From assembly GCA_039583875.1 (NCBI GenBank), contig CM077158.1, positions 121,145,900 to 121,209,899 of the forward strand: DNA of 64,000 nt, in the 5' to 3' direction. A program made the translations under genes and the position numbers. Shown one piece after another: positions 42,539 through 55,335 of this stretch. Source of the stretch: Platanthera guangdongensis. Lineage: Eukaryota > Streptophyta > Magnoliopsida > Asparagales > Orchidaceae. Numbering within the stretch: position 1 is the first letter of the stretch; each line of letters opens with the position of its first letter. Under the pieces are notes generated by a model. That model was not told the origin of the DNA. It saw nothing but the letters and a program-made list of their open reading frames with translations, and did not search any database.

Positions 42539-44634
42539 TGTAACGCCTCCACTCCTCACATGGAATATAACGGTGGGTCCGGCTGGGGCCCCACGCCATA
42601 TTTCACAGACATGCATCGGAACTACGTGTGGAAATAAAAATCTACTCGTCTCCTTACTCAAAAAATTCTAGCTCAACATTTTAAGTTGGTGCACATTTTA
42701 AGTTGGATGAACTCAGCTCAATGAATGTCCACTAACTAATATACAAACTCCACATTTATATATCAAATCAGGCATGTCTACAACACACACACACATGGCC
42801 TTAAGGCCTTATAGGTTCCTCTTTACACATGTATAGTTTCATACATCGGCACGTAGGCTGGCCACACATGAAATCCAAACATGCTTTCTTCGCACGACCT
42901 TCAAGGGCCTTTAGCAGCAAGCCTCCATTCCTCTCAAATCAATTCAATCATTAGTACCTACAATTAGATATCCACCCATGAGCGGAAAACAAAGTAACGG
43001 TCAGCATTAGCTGACCAATTATAATGACCCTACCACTTACCCGGGGCAGTGGTTCCTTCCTTGTATGCATTGCCATCACAAGCTATCAATCTACCAACCA
43101 CAACCACATCACAAATTTCGGTATCCACCCGACGCTCTGTGCACTCAGGGCACCTTATTGGTGTACCGGGGGTCCCAGTCGTACACCGCCGATCAAAGGT
43201 TCTTCACTTATTGGTTGGGCGGTTCAATCCTAGTCCACCAATCGCGCGGGCTGGAGACATTCCGTCCATACCACTCAGAGGTACTACCTCACAACATCCA
43301 CAAACATAACCAGAGCAGATTGACCCACCCAAGTGGTGTAGCAAGCCGGGTTTATCGATGCTCCCCAGGCATTACCACCAATCGAACCCTCACCTATTTC
43401 CGATCGACCCACCAGTGTGGTGCAGCAAACCGGGTTTAACTAGGCTCCCCAGGCTTTGACAACAATCGATCCCTCATCTATCCAGATCAACCCACCCTAG
43501 TGGTATAGTTGGCCGGGTTTATTCCGCGCTCCCCAGACATGCTACCAATTGATCTCTCATCACAACAAGGAGCTTACTCAAAACATCCATACATTCATAA
43601 GCACATCCATACATCCATTCAACAAAGCAGAAACCTTTCATATCATCCAATCCATGAAGTCTTCTCCGGTTTACCCATAATCATCACCAATACAGACTAC
43701 CCATCCACATGGGCTTCACACAACATGCCTATGTCGTACTCCACACTTCCGGCTCTAGATGCAGACTCAACCAAGGAATCACTTATGATGTCCACCTCTT
43801 GGTGGAGGATTCCATGCATATGCATAAAGAATGTTCTTCGATGTCCAAGAAGGAGATCGTTACCCTTGAAGATCGCTTCGGTGCCATGACCTGGCCAGAT
43901 GGAAATCACCGCCTCGACCTTGCCTTCACGAATCCGATCTCGGATCTTCGCTCTGCACTCTGCAGCTCCTCTACCAGCTGGCTTTCTCCATCCTCCTTTC
44001 CTTCCCTTGCCCTCTCTCTTTCTCTCTCTTAAGAGAAGAAGAAGAATGAAAATGAGGGAATAATTCCTCATTCTCGGCCTTATATCCACAGGGAAGAAGC
44101 CTGGCCCTTGTATCCAAGATAAGGAAAACGAACGGCTCAGATTTGCCCAAATATAGGCTGAACACGACCTGACACGCCCTGTGATACGCCCGTGTCATAG
44201 GTCAGGTCACTTAAGCGGCAGGCAACTGACTCAAACCCAACCAGTACACGGCCGTGTGACACGGCCGTGTCACACCCTACACGCCCGTGTCATGCCCGAT
44301 ACGCCCGTGTCCAGTAGCCGTGTACTTCACACAGCACAATTTCCACTTCACCCGATCGGGACACGACCATGGGACACGACCATGTCCCAGGTCGGGTCAT
44401 CTAGGACACACCCGTATCCTCAGACACACGCATTCCTGGCTGAATCCCGCAAAGGACAATCCCTGTGAAACGCCCGTGTCACAGGCCGTGTACTTTGTAC
44501 TCGACGATCGTTGACCAAAATTCGTCGACCGCACACCCAACTCCTCAACCCGAGCACGTCACGCCCTGGGACACGCCTGTGTCACAGGCCGTGTCACCCA
44601 ATCCTGAACCCAAAGTTGGCTTTGGGGTGTTACA
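42539..44634 (-). repeat. LTR2 of A (2096 bp)
   Basis: Starts TGTAACGCCTCCACTCC and ends GGGGTGTTACA. It acts as 5' LTR to internal 1 and 3' LTR to internal 2, since a primer-binding site lies on its left and a polypurine tract (AAGGAGGGGAGG on the minus strand) on its right. It has the TATA box at 44078-44087 and the palindrome array at 44162-44605. The plus-strand frames inside it (for example 43509-43889) also occur in LTR1 and LTR3 and show no domain. Confidence 0.9.
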
Positions 44635-46353
44635 AACCTCCCCTCCTTCGAAAAATTTCGCCCCCGAAATTGGACTCCGCGACCACCAGCAACATAACCA
44701 CTCACGTTGCATCATACAGAACCACGCACTCAAATAATGTGAGCCGGGTTAAAGCTCAGAGGCCGTACCCCAAGGCATCGCACAAACCAAACAACACATG
44801 CAACACATACACACACACACACACACACCTATCTCCTTAGGTGCACATCCACACATAATTTTATCGAATGCGATAGATCCAACAAAGCACATCATATATA
44901 TATAGCCACCATGATTGAACGATCACATACATAACACCAAATGTGCACCAATAACATATCACATCTATGTACATTATTCGTGCTTTAGATACACCAGTAA
45001 GCACATCATCAAGTGATACGAGTAACTTTTCTATGTTTCCTTCCGTTCAGCCGCCTGATTAAACACTCCAGGCATCAAATTAAACACTCGAGGCTGAACA
45101 TCACCAATTGAACTTTGCGGCACTTGCACTTCCAAATTATGCAATCGCGGTTGCGTCCGGGATGCAGATGACTCGGCCACTGCTTTACCCTTTTCTTCAT
45201 AAGACGCACCTGTATTTTTTTCACTCCCTGAAAGCGCATAACAACAAAATTTAGCTGTGTCCTTGCTTCCCGTAATTATAACATATACGTGTATCAACAC
45301 GTCCTTACCCATAAGTTTCCCCCAAAGAAACAGTCGACGGAGCTGATTCAAAAGGTCTATAACTTTTCTTCGCCCGTTTATGAAACTCCGATTGCTCTGA
45401 CTGGGGCACTTTGAATTTTGGCTTCTCCACTGCCAGTCTCTTCTTCTCTTGTACCCGCTTCAAGTCCTTCTCCAACGCCCGGGTCGTATCTACCAATGCT
45501 TGGAAGCCTTGGTTCACTGAACTCGGGAGTGCTAACCTCAATTCATCTCGCAGTCCCTCATAAAATTGATTCGTCTTTCACGCTTCCTCCACGAAGGTAG
45601 ACCCCGCATAACGCCCCAGTCTGGTAAACTCATGTAGGTACGTAACATTATCAGTATCACCCTGCACCAAACGTTGAAACTCGTTCTCCATCGCAATTCG
45701 CTGCGACACTGGTAAATACTTGGCGAGAAACAATCTTGCGAATTCAACAAGTGAGACCTCCGATAATCCTCGACCTGCCAAGTGATGCACTTCCATATCA
45801 TCCCACAGCAATCTTGCATCTCCTTCTAGAAGAAAAGTGGCTAAGGTCAATTTCTGCTCCTCCGCCGTCCTGATTGCAGTCAGGATCCTCTTCACTCTAG
45901 CAAGCCAATCTTCCGCCTGTGTTGGGGAATTCGCCCCACCAAACGTAGGTGGAGAAACTCAATAAAGTGCTTCAATGAATCATCTATTGCTTCCTCGTAT
46001 ACCACAACTGCAACGCGCTCGTGCCTGGCACCGAGCCATAATGGTACCCCTACAGGCCTTGCCTACCCAGTAGGCTGTGCCTGTAACACTGCATGTACCA
46101 TCTCTGTCACCATCCATATGGTCTCCGCCGAGGGAGGCGTAGGCACTTCAATGGGTGCTGCACTCTCATCGGACCGCTGGGGATCAGACTGCCCAGCATC
46201 ACTCCTCGCCACCTAACAATCAATGTACAAAACACCATTAATCATGCAGTTCATAATGGAAAATATACATTGATGCACATTCATAGTGGACATTCGTGAG
46301 TTCAATTATGTTCTTCCCTCCCAAACAATCTCAACCTGGCTCTGATACCATAT
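44635..46353 (-). pseudogene. A internal region 2: gag only, with decayed zinc knuckle
   Basis: The gag core is open at 45895-45578 (RILTAIRTAEEQKLTLATF, LLWDDMEVHHLAG, LVQGDTDNVTYLHEF). After a stop it continues at 45541-45305 (GFQALVDTTRALEKDLKR). About 75 bp absent from internal 1 (45225-45300) encode a zinc knuckle with CYNYGKQGH...AKFC, in which the second Cys is Tyr and a frameshift intervenes. No pol follows. A (CA)n microsatellite lies at about 44808-44828. The primer-binding site is at 46339-46350. Confidence 0.8.
46339..46350 (-). other. Primer-binding site next to A LTR3
   Basis: The minus strand reads TGGTATCAGAGC three bases after LTR3, the same as at LTR2. Confidence 0.85.
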
Positions 46354-48456
46354 TGTAACGCCTCCACTCGTCACATGGAATATAACGGTGGGTCCGGCCG
46401 GGGCCGCACACCATATTTCACAGACAAGCGTCGAAACTACGTGTGGAAATCAAAATCTACTCATCTCCTTACTCAAAACATTCTAGCACAGCATTTTAAG
46501 TTGGTGCGCATTTTAAGTTGGATGAACTCAGCTCAATGAATGTCCAGTAACTAATATATAAACTATACATTTATATTTTAAATCAGGCATGTCTACAACA
46601 CACACACACATGGCCTTATGGCCTTACAAGTTCCTCTTTACACATGTATAGTTTCATACATCGGCACGTAGGCCGGCCACACATGAAATCCAAACATTCT
46701 TTCTTCGCACGACCTTCAAGGTCCTTTAGCAGCAAGCCTCCATTCCGCTCAAATCAATTCAATCATCAGCACCTGAAATTAGATATCCACCCAAGAGCAG
46801 CAAACAAAGTAACGGTCAGCATTAGCTGACCAATTATAATGACCCTACCCCTTACCCGGGGCAGTGGTTTCTTCCCTGTATGCATTGCCATCACAAGCTA
46901 TCAATCTACATACCACAACCACATGACAAACACCGGTATCCACCAGACGCTCCGTGCACTCAGGGCACCTTATTGGTGTACCTGGGGTCCCAGTTGTACA
47001 CCGCCGATCAGAGGTTCATCACTTGTTGTTTCGGCGGTTCAATCCTAGTCCACCAATCCCGCGGGCTGGCGACATTCTGTCCATAGCACTTAGAGGTACT
47101 ACCTCACAACATCCACAAACTTAACCAGAGCAGATCGACCCACCCAAGTGGTGTAGCAAGCCGGGTTTATCGATGCTCTCCAAGCATTACCATCAATCGA
47201 CCCCTCACCTATTTCCGATCGACCCACCCCTGTGGTGAAGCAAGATGGGTTTAACTCAGCTCCCCAGGCATTGCCACCAATTGATCCCTCATCTATCCAG
47301 ATCAACCCACCCTAGTGGTGTAGCTGACCGGGTTTATCCCGCACTCCCTAGACGTGCTACCAATTGATCTCTCATCACAACCAGGAGCTTACTCAAAACA
47401 TCCATACATTCATAAGCACATCCATACATCCATACATCCATTCAACAAAGAAGAAACCTTTCATATCATCAAATCCACAGAGCCTTCCCCGGTTTACCCA
47501 TAATCATCACCAATCCAGACCACCAGTCTAGATGGGCTTCACACAGCATGCCTATGTCGTACTCCACACTTCCGGATCTAGATGCAGACTCAACCAAGGA
47601 ATCGCTTACGGTGTCCACCTCTTGGTGGAGTATTCCATGCATATGCATAAATAAAATACTTCGATGCCCAAGAAGGAGATCGTTACCCTTAAAGATCGCT
47701 TCGGCACCATGACCTAGCCGGATGGAAATCAGCGCCTTGACCTTGCTTTCACGAATCTGATCTCGGATCTTCGCTCCGCACTCCACAGCTCCTCCAGTAG
47801 CTGGCTTTCTCCTTCCTCCATTCCTTCCCTTGCCCTCTCTCTTTCTCTCTCTCAAGAGAAGAAGAAGAATGAAAATGAGGGAATAATTCCTCATTCTCGG
47901 ACTTATATCCACAGGGAAGAAGCCTGCCCTTGGATCCAGGATAAGGAAAATGAACGGTTCAGATTTGCCCAAAAATAGGCTGAACACAGCCTGACACGCC
48001 CTGTGACACGCCCGTGTCACAGCCTGTTTCACTTAAGCGGTAGGCAACCGACTAAAATCCAACCAGTACACGGCCGTGTGACACGGCAGTGTCACACCCT
48101 ACATGCCCGTGTCATTCCCGACACGCCCGTGTCCAGTAGCCGTGTACTTCACACAGCACAATATCCACTTCACCCGAGCAGGACAAGGCCATTGGACACG
48201 CCCGTGTCCCAGTCGGTGTCATCCAGGACATACCCGTGTCCTCAGACACACGCATTCTTGGCTGAATCACGCAAAGGACACGCCCTATGACACGCCCGTG
48301 TCACAGGCAGTGTACCCTGCACTCGACGATCGTCGAACAAAATTTGTCGACCACACACCCAACTCCTCAACCCGAGCACGACACGCCCTTGGACACACCC
48401 GTTTCCCAGGCCGTGTCACCCAATCCTGAACCCAAAGTGGGCTTTGGGTTATTACA
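46354..48456 (-). repeat. LTR3 of A (2103 bp), outer 5' LTR
   Basis: Starts TGTAACGCCTCCACTCG and ends GGGTTATTACA, directly followed by the TSD ACACG and the rest of the H LTR. TATA box 47901-47910; palindrome array 47990-48425. Differences from LTR1 and LTR2 are scattered. Confidence 0.9.
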
Positions 48457-48461
48457 ACACG

Positions 48462-48652
48462 CCCGTGTCTCAGGCCGCGTTCGCTGCTCGACGATCGTCG
48501 ACTCCAAATTCGTCGACCACTCGGCCAGATCGTCGACCCGAGCACGACACGCCCCTGGGAGACGCCCGTGTCCCAGGCCGTGTAACCCCTACCAAGTTCC
48601 AAACTTGGTTCAAAATGCTACCCGTCCCTCATTTGAGTTTCGGGGCATTACA
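48462..48652 (-). repeat. 3' LTR of H, second part
   Basis: Completes the H LTR after A. It carries more CACGCCCGTG sites, one TCGACGATCGTCGAC palindrome (about 48487), and ends GGGGCATTACA. The minus-strand bases before it, AAGAGGGAGAGAGC (48653-48666), are the polypurine tract of H. Confidence 0.88.
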
Positions 48653-48686
48653 GCTCTCTCCCTCTTAAAAGAATTGCATCTCGAAA

Positions 48687-50035
48687 TTACAGAAAGGGAA
48701 ATAAAGACAAAAATAAAACGGTTCCTGAGTGGAATAACTCTGGGTACTCCTCAAGCATGGTCCGCTCTCACTCCCACGAGAGCTCCTCCCGACCGCAATT
48801 GTCCCAACGGATCTTAACCATCCTGATCTCTTTGTTGCGTAGCCGCTTGACTTCTGAGTCCTCAATGCGTACAGGCTTGACCTTCGTCGTCAACCCATTA
48901 TCAACCGGTACATGATCGACCGCAATCACTTGCGATGGCTCTTGCACTGCATTCCGTAGCACCGATATGTGGAATACATCGTGTAGACCACTTAGCTCCA
49001 CTGATAGTTTCAATCGACAAGCTGCTTCGCCAATCCACTCCAGAACATCAAACGGTCTGGGGTACCTCGGGCTTAGCCTCTTCAAGCATCATACCCACGA
49101 GACACCCTTGAACGGCTTAATCTTCAAGTACACCCAGTCGCCGATAGCAAACTCCACATTCCTATGCTTGTCATTCTAGTACTTAGCTTGGCGGTCCAGA
49201 GAGATTAGCAATCTTTCTCAAATCATTTGAACCAATGACGTTGCATCTTCCACCTCTTGCCGCTTGTACAACTTTGACTCACCCATTTCCAACCAAGATA
49301 ACGGCGTGCAACATCTTCTACCATAAAGGGCCTCGAAGGGCACCATTTGAATGCTCGCCTGGTAGCTATTGTTGTAAGCGAATTCCACCAAGTATAGGTG
49401 ATCTTCCCACTGCTTCCTGAAATCCAGAATGCACATACGAAGCATGTCTTCCATCGTCCGGTTGACCCTCTCGGTCTGACCATCCGTCTTCGGATGAAAG
49501 GCTGTGCTGAAACTCAACTTTATTCCCAACATCTGCTGCACCAATTTCCAATCATTGGACGTGAACCGCCCATCCCAGTCACTCACGATGCTGCGGGGCA
49601 CACCGTGAAACCGTAAAATATTATCCACATATAACTTTGTCAATTTATCCACAGAATCATCCTTCCTATGTGGAATGAAGTGAGACACTTTCATCAAATG
49701 ATCTACGACCACCAAATGGCATCGTTTCCCTTCTACGACCTTGGTAAACCATGCACAAAGTCCATAGTAATGTCGTCGAACTTCAACTCCGGAATAGGCA
49801 AGTACTTCAAGAAACCTCCAGGCTTCTGGCACTCCACCTTCACTAAGGCATATGTTTGACACTTCGTCACGTACAGTGCCACATCCTCCGTAATTCCTGG
49901 CCACCAGAACAATTTATTCATATCGCAGTACATCTTCGTGCTCCCCGGGTGAATCGTGTACTTGGTGTGATGCGCCTCGTACATTAATTCCACCCGCAGT
50001 TTTCCCATATTTGGTACGCACAGACGACCGTCCTT
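48687..50035 (-). pseudogene. H integrase with chromodomain
   Basis: Read on the minus strand from the left edge of I, the sequence continues pol at KDGRLCVPN. The integrase zinc finger has AHHTKYTIHPG for the two His, but the C-x-x-C has become C-x-x-Y (KCQTY). A frameshift near 49740 precedes the core: VVVDHLMKVSHFIP, SDWDGRF and DGQTERVNRTME supply D, D and E. The C-terminal part (49085-48768) has FHISVLR and a chromodomain IRMVKIRWDNCGREELSWE, then a TGA at 48768, with YPELF still readable beyond it, to the stop at 48687. Chromodomains in this group are thought to guide insertion into marked chromatin. Inactive here. Confidence 0.88.
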
Positions 50036-51675
50036 TGATGCGTGTAAATCGGCAAGCGCACTGATCGCACAAGTAATAAAGTTTAGGAATAAATCCCCGA
50101 GTGTCGGTCTCTTGAGAAATGCAATTAGCATAGAGCGGCAATAGTTCAGAAAATATTGTTATGAGGGTTATACTTAGAAAAAAAGTAAAAGGGGACTTGA
50201 GAGATTGTGGTTGTTTGATCTAATAAACTAGTAAAAGCTATGTGGGTCGAAGGCACCGCTTCACAAGGTGAAGTGAGTTTTTCGGTCGCGATGCCGAACT
50301 TCAGTTGGGCGAGTGGACAGAAAGCTAATGGATGGAAGTGTTCTTGTGTGGAGTGCAATCGGGTGAGACACGGGTATGGAGTGAATATGGAGTGAGCGAG
50401 GCGCATTCACAGACTCTACTCACAAGCATAAGAAAACTACTAACATCTCATTAGATATAAAATAAAACTTGATGTTCATTACCATGTTAAACCGTTCCAT
50501 ACTACAGAGGAAGGGGAAGAGGAGTAAACTAAAAGAGAGTGAAAATCCACCGCAGGCCGTGGCCGGAAAAGCGAGTTGTCAATCCTCTTCCGGGCTCAGT
50601 CCGAGGAGGCTTCCGGTACCAACGAGCTGTCACCTCGATGGCCTTTAAGTCCGTTCTCTAGGTTGTCTTCTTCACGAACTCCGGTGGAAAGCTTGGAGTT
50701 GAAGTCGTCAATGGCCGAGGGCTTCGTCGTAGAGTTTGAAAAGCTTCGGAGTAGCTGGCTATGGACTCCCGACGAAGGTGGAGGTGATGGAGCAGCTGGA
50801 GAAGTAAAATGGCGATTCCCTCGCACACACTGATCGCATCAAATGACAAGCGTTGACCTAAATAGCGGAGCAGGGCCTTAAATATGGAGGCAACAAAAGT
50901 AGAGCACACGATCAGTGGCGCACGACCAGTGGTCGTGCGCACTGTCGGTCGATGATCGTGCGCCATTTCCAATTAGACCTGCAACCTGGATAAGAAACAT
51001 CATCATATATGCGCGATCAGTGGCGCACGACCGGTGGTCGTGCGCACTAAATCCACTGATCGTGCGATTGGCAGGGACCGAATTGCCGAAAGCAAGGGGC
51101 AAACGCACACAAGCAGTGGCGCACGACCGGTGGTTGTGCGCACTACGGCCAGTGCTCGTGCGATTACCCGGCAGAATTAGGACAAATGAGAATGTAATGC
51201 ACACGATCAGTGGCGCACGACCAGTGGTTGTACGCAATAAGTCCAGTGGTCGTGCGCAAGAAGAGATTGACGAACAGAGAAAAGTTCATGAGAAAGTCGT
51301 CGAACGGAGATCGACGAATGTAATGCACACGATCGGTGGCGCACGACCAGTGGTCGTGCGCAATAAGTCCAGTGGTCGTGTGTAGTATTCCTGCATCGTC
51401 GGGGTCTCCCGAGCGGTTCCGGAGCACGCACATGAACCCTGCACCAGTAGAAGAGGGAGATAGGCCACCAAACGTGCACACCACATTCCCAAGACAAGGC
51501 TAAAGAACAACAAAAACACAAACAAATAAAGCACACAGAAACGGGCTTATAGTGCACTTAATCGTGAAATTGGCAAGTAAGCAAATATAAGCAATAATGG
51601 CTCTCAAGTGTAGTGCTAAGACGATAAAACTGGCCCAAATGAGTCCAAAAATCAGTGTAAAATTTGGACGCATCA
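50036..51675 (-). repeat. 3' LTR of I (1640 bp)
   Basis: In plus coordinates it starts TGATGCGTGTAAATC and ends TTTGGACGCATCA. The following CACCCCCAGACTTAACC is the polypurine tract on the minus strand (51676-51692). It holds the palindrome modules (50906-51390) and a TATA-like CATATTTAAGG (minus strand, 50876-50887). Confidence 0.9.
50906..51390. repeat. Palindrome modules in I 3' LTR
   Basis: Same word as J in reverse orientation. In the first module half-sites start at 50906, 50920, 50933 and 50956, spacing 14/13/23, the mirror of J's 22/13/14. At least four further modules follow to 51390. The array in the other LTR is at 57459-57960. Confidence 0.9.
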
Positions 51676-53688
51676 CACCCCCAGACTTAACCATTTGCAT
51701 GACCCGAGCAAATCATCACTCCGTGGACTAGAAAATAGCTAGCTGGCTCAGAAATTTCAAAAAGAAGTAAGACGAGAAATCAAATACATCGTGGGCATAG
51801 AAGATATAATAGAAAAACTTTTTAATTATACGACGTTGTTTAAACTATTCGACAGACGTAAATAAATATTGTAACTGCTCAAAATTAGAATTCTGGAGAA
51901 TCTTGCGATCGTGTGTAGGAAGAAAGTAGGCAGGACACTAAGGTGAGCATTGCCAAAGATCGGGGCTCAGGATCACCTCCAAAGGAATCCATCAATGTCG
52001 AGGACCATACGCTTGCACGTTCACACTCTCTCCACGACGCGGGTTAGACTCAAGCGTGAATCAGTATGACTTGTAGGAGAAAATGGGGCTTAGGCTAAGG
52101 TTTGGAAGTCAATGATAAACATGAAGGCTACATGCAACCAGAGCGAGCGAATAAAAACCTAAACCAATACAACCACTTAGAAATGTATGGGTAACACACC
52201 CCCAGACTGAGCTTGAAAACCGGGCATGTACACGGCCTAACCCGACCAAAATCAAAAAATAGTATGGGGATAGAATTCTCAAAGCAATTCTTTCAGATTT
52301 TTTTCTCTCTCTCTCTCTTTTTTTTTCTTTTTCGCTTTTCTGCTTTTTTTTCTTTTCTGCGCTTGCAATCCCCAAACGTAGCATTCAAAACGTGAATGAA
52401 TTCAGCACCACATTAAACGATGTCCACATATCACAACCTTGGCAAAATAGTAAAGACAAACAAGCTCAAGCATTTGATTGTGATGGTGGGTTTAGCTTCA
52501 GGCCTTGGTGAATGTGAGTGGAGCTGGATCAAAGAAGGGGTAGGCACAAATTTGGCATGCAACGGTTAAGGGGTAGGAAAGGCTAAACAAGGCTCAAACT
52601 AGCTAGAATGAGGGCCTACGTCATGCTCACACTTGACTAACCGGGCACCAATGCTTCGAGAGTAGCTTAGGGCAAGTTCTTAGCCACCGAGAAAGAGGAT
52701 CCTTCCTCCCGACTCGAGCAATACGAGTCTAGTGGCGGCCACACACATTCCTACATTATCGTTTGATTACTCCAGATTCAGATTTTGAGTAGTACAAACA
52801 ATATTTACATCTGCAGAAAAATATAAATCTACAGGCATAAAGAAAAATTAAATCTATACTAGTTCTACACAAACCATGAGTACTCGATTAGGAGCACTGC
52901 ATGAGTATCGAACTACTCAATCCTGAAATCCTAAGTCAGCACCACTATTTTAAAGTTTACACAAAAACAATACATTTGACTCGAGCTGTGCGCATGGAAA
53001 AGAGCGCACTCGTGTGGGTGACTCAGTGTGTGCAACAGAGATCAAGAAATAACTAAATAAGAAACTGGTATGAAACAGAATGTGTTGTGTAGTGACCACA
53101 TGCATGTTCTCCCCCACAGACTTAAATTCGACAACTAGTAAAAATCAACATTCTGAATGGGATAAACAGCTAGGGTAGGAAGTACCTATGCTCAAAATTG
53201 AGCATACCAGTCGTGCAATGAGATGTCCAAGTGCGGCCAAGTTGTCGCTCCTCAATAATTCCTGCACCTGCGATTGAAATATGCACGCCAAACAAAATAT
53301 GGACACATATATATATATGAATATATAAAAAGAACTCAAAACACAGCATAAGACCAAACGACCAACTTGGGTTGTCTCCCGAAAGCCCTTTTGTTTACCG
53401 TCCTTAAGGTGGACCAAATACCTGTATTAGCAGTTCAAATAGTATAAATAAAAAAAATATTCGGCTCCCAAATGGGCGCCCACAAAAAATATAGTTGTCT
53501 CCATGCACGGAAAATAAAAACAATAAAATAAAACAGAAGGCGTGGTAGACTAGCTCTGTGGTGAGCTCCACTCACTCCTCCTCACTATCGCTGTCGTGAA
53601 TCTCGATGGGCGACGAATGTGGAACAGGCGCTGATGGGGCGACACGAGTGGGTGGTGGTCGAATGTTCAACCCGCCTCGCACTGCTTG
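51676..53688 (-). other. I 3' non-coding region with three polypurine-like tracts
   Basis: Homologous to 17189-18631 of J read in the other direction. Tracts with the core AGTCTGGGGG lie at 53106-53124, 52194-52211 and 51676-51692, about 910 and 520 bp apart. A CT-rich run (52299-52350) matches J's A-rich stretch. No gene is recognisable. Confidence 0.8.
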
Positions 53689-54768
53689 CTAATAAATAAA
53701 GTCCTGCATCCAAAACTGGGAAGCTTCCAGATCAGCAAGGCGCTCAGACAAATATGGGACGCCCTGCTCTTGAGCTGAGCCGAACTGGAGGCTAGATTGC
53801 CCCTCATGCTTTACGGGAGGCCTCAGTTGCTGCTGACTCTGCTGCGGTGGCACTCCTGCACTCCGCCTAAACATATCAGAAGATTCACCCGGCTCTCCTT
53901 CTTCCTCCTCTTCATCACAACCCGAAGGCGCATCACCAGGCATGCAAACGATAAACTTCTGGCCACCTTTTCTCCCAACCACATGCGGCAAATGGAAAAT
54001 CACCAAGTTGGCCCTGGATATCAGAGGTAGCTGGCTCCAAACTCCCAAATTTTTGGCGATGCGGCTAATGTAGTAAGCACCCTCGATCGCGCCCGCGAGG
54101 CCATAAGTGGCTTCGTGGTGGAAGAAATAGGCCAGCATATACCCCAAATGGTTGGGGTTCTGCTGTTGCATGCTAAATAAGGAAATCAAATCCTGTCACC
54201 CCACCACATTCTTGCTTAGGGCCTGAGAGGTGAGTGAGTGACTAAGAAAATGATGCATAAACCTTAGAGCGGGGGAGACAATCTTCGTTGATTTGGCACG
54301 GCGGGCGACGTACTCCTCGTTCCCTCTAGTCAGAGAACGCCAAGCGGCACACAGAGTCACACCCTCTGGAAAATCATAGAATAACTCTGGGAAGTTAATC
54401 TGGGATGCCTCCGCCTCGGTATAGAAGCCTGCATGAATGGCAAGCTCCGGCAGTGTGATAGTGAAGACATTTCCCATCATCCGAAAGGAATAAGTGGGGA
54501 AATAGCGGTTGTCCGCCATTGTCTCCCAAGTGAATGTGGAAAGGAACTCCAACGTCAATTCCCGGTATCCAAGTTCGTCACACTCGAACAACTTGCTCCA
54601 AAAATCGAAGGAGTAGAGAATGAGCATGGCCTCTGCTAATGCACCGTCATCCCCAATGGAACGCAACTCGTTACAGTCAACAAGCCGCTGAGAGAGGAAT
54701 GGCTTGTCCTTCAAGGAATTGTAGCGTTGAGAATGCTCTGCCTTAGAAAAGGTTCCCATTCTCCCCAA
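53689..54768 (-). pseudogene. I ORF2: Athila ORF1-like protein
   Basis: The minus-strand frame starts MGRMGTFSKAEHSQRY at 54768 and has one internal TGA (54196-54198); otherwise it is open to 53689. Features resembling the Athila-group ORF1 family (my recall, not a search) are LTLEFLSTFTWETMA, FRMMGNVFTITLPELA, then RRAKSTKIVSPALRFMHHFL, and later ANLVIFHLPHVVGRK. A Glu-rich acidic patch and a Gln/Pro-rich tail follow. Such proteins occupy the gag position in Athila-like gypsy elements, so a particle role is possible. J lacks this ORF. Two palindromes identical to the LTR word lie 250-315 bp upstream (55026-55082). Confidence 0.7.
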
Positions 54769-55335
54769 GATCTGAGCAGGGGTTGCCGAAGCACGACCGG
54801 ATCATTGGTAGGCCTTTACTACATGGCGGCGTCCAGGCTCCATTATAGCACAATGAGGAAGACAGATCTGAAATTGAGGGAGCGTACCAGAGGAGAGAGA
54901 GCCGGAGCACCGGAGAGGAATCAGAACGGGATGAGCGTCCACAACGCACGCGCAGTGGACCAAGCGGGAGATTAGGGCACACGCACAGTGGATAGCGGAC
55001 TGGAATTTAAAAAAACTGGGCATGCGCACGACCAGTGGTCGTGCGATGATAAGTAGTGCGCATGACCAGTGGTCGTGCGCAGTGAAATGTTTCACACGCC
55101 CGAGTTTTCAGTAAATTTCACACTGCTGACCCTGTGGTGCAACAGAGAGCTCATAACGCAGCTTGGCTACCAAACCCATATAATTAAATTCAAACATAAA
55201 TTTAAACAAAAGAAAAACTATCCTAGATAACTGTTGGGTTTATTGTCTCCGAACAGGACTTATTCAAAATCTGAGCATTTCCTAACTGATGGGCGAATGA
55301 AACTAGAAATGCTCAGGCAGAGGTTCATGATCGCG
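54769..55335 (-). other. I spacer between ORF1 and ORF2, with two LTR-type palindromes
   Basis: Non-coding on the minus strand. It contains CACGACCAGTGGTCGTG (half-sites 55026 and 55039) and a second copy, CATGACCAGTGGTCGTG (55060 and 55073), both with the 13 bp inner spacing of the LTR modules. A TTTTTTTAAATT tract (minus strand, about 55004-55015) follows downstream, similar in position to the LTR's CATATTTAAGG. Confidence 0.7.

Larger units (their letters stand above)
30510..48456 (-). mobile_element. Gag-only gypsy element A with three LTRs
   Basis: A is bounded by perfect ACACG duplications (30505-30509 and 48457-48461) and lies in the LTR of H. It contains three near-identical LTRs and two internal regions: LTR1 (30510-31006 plus 39305-40891, split by B), internal 1 (40892-42538), LTR2 (42539-44634), internal 2 (44635-46353), LTR3 (46354-48456). 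Each internal region starts with a tRNA-Met-type primer-binding site and carries only gag. The unit without its partner's enzymes is a terminal-repeat-with-gag type of non-autonomous gypsy. A single TSD around three LTRs points to recombination between copies and not to two insertions. Confidence 0.88.

Noticed and set aside
43509..43889. 126-codon plus frame within A LTR2
   Set aside because: Present in part in LTR1 and LTR3, antisense to the element's transcript, no domain, not conserved in length between copies.
51164..51557. Frames of 82-119 codons in the I LTRs
   Set aside because: They read the GTCGTGCGC palindromes in several phases and recur in both LTRs.
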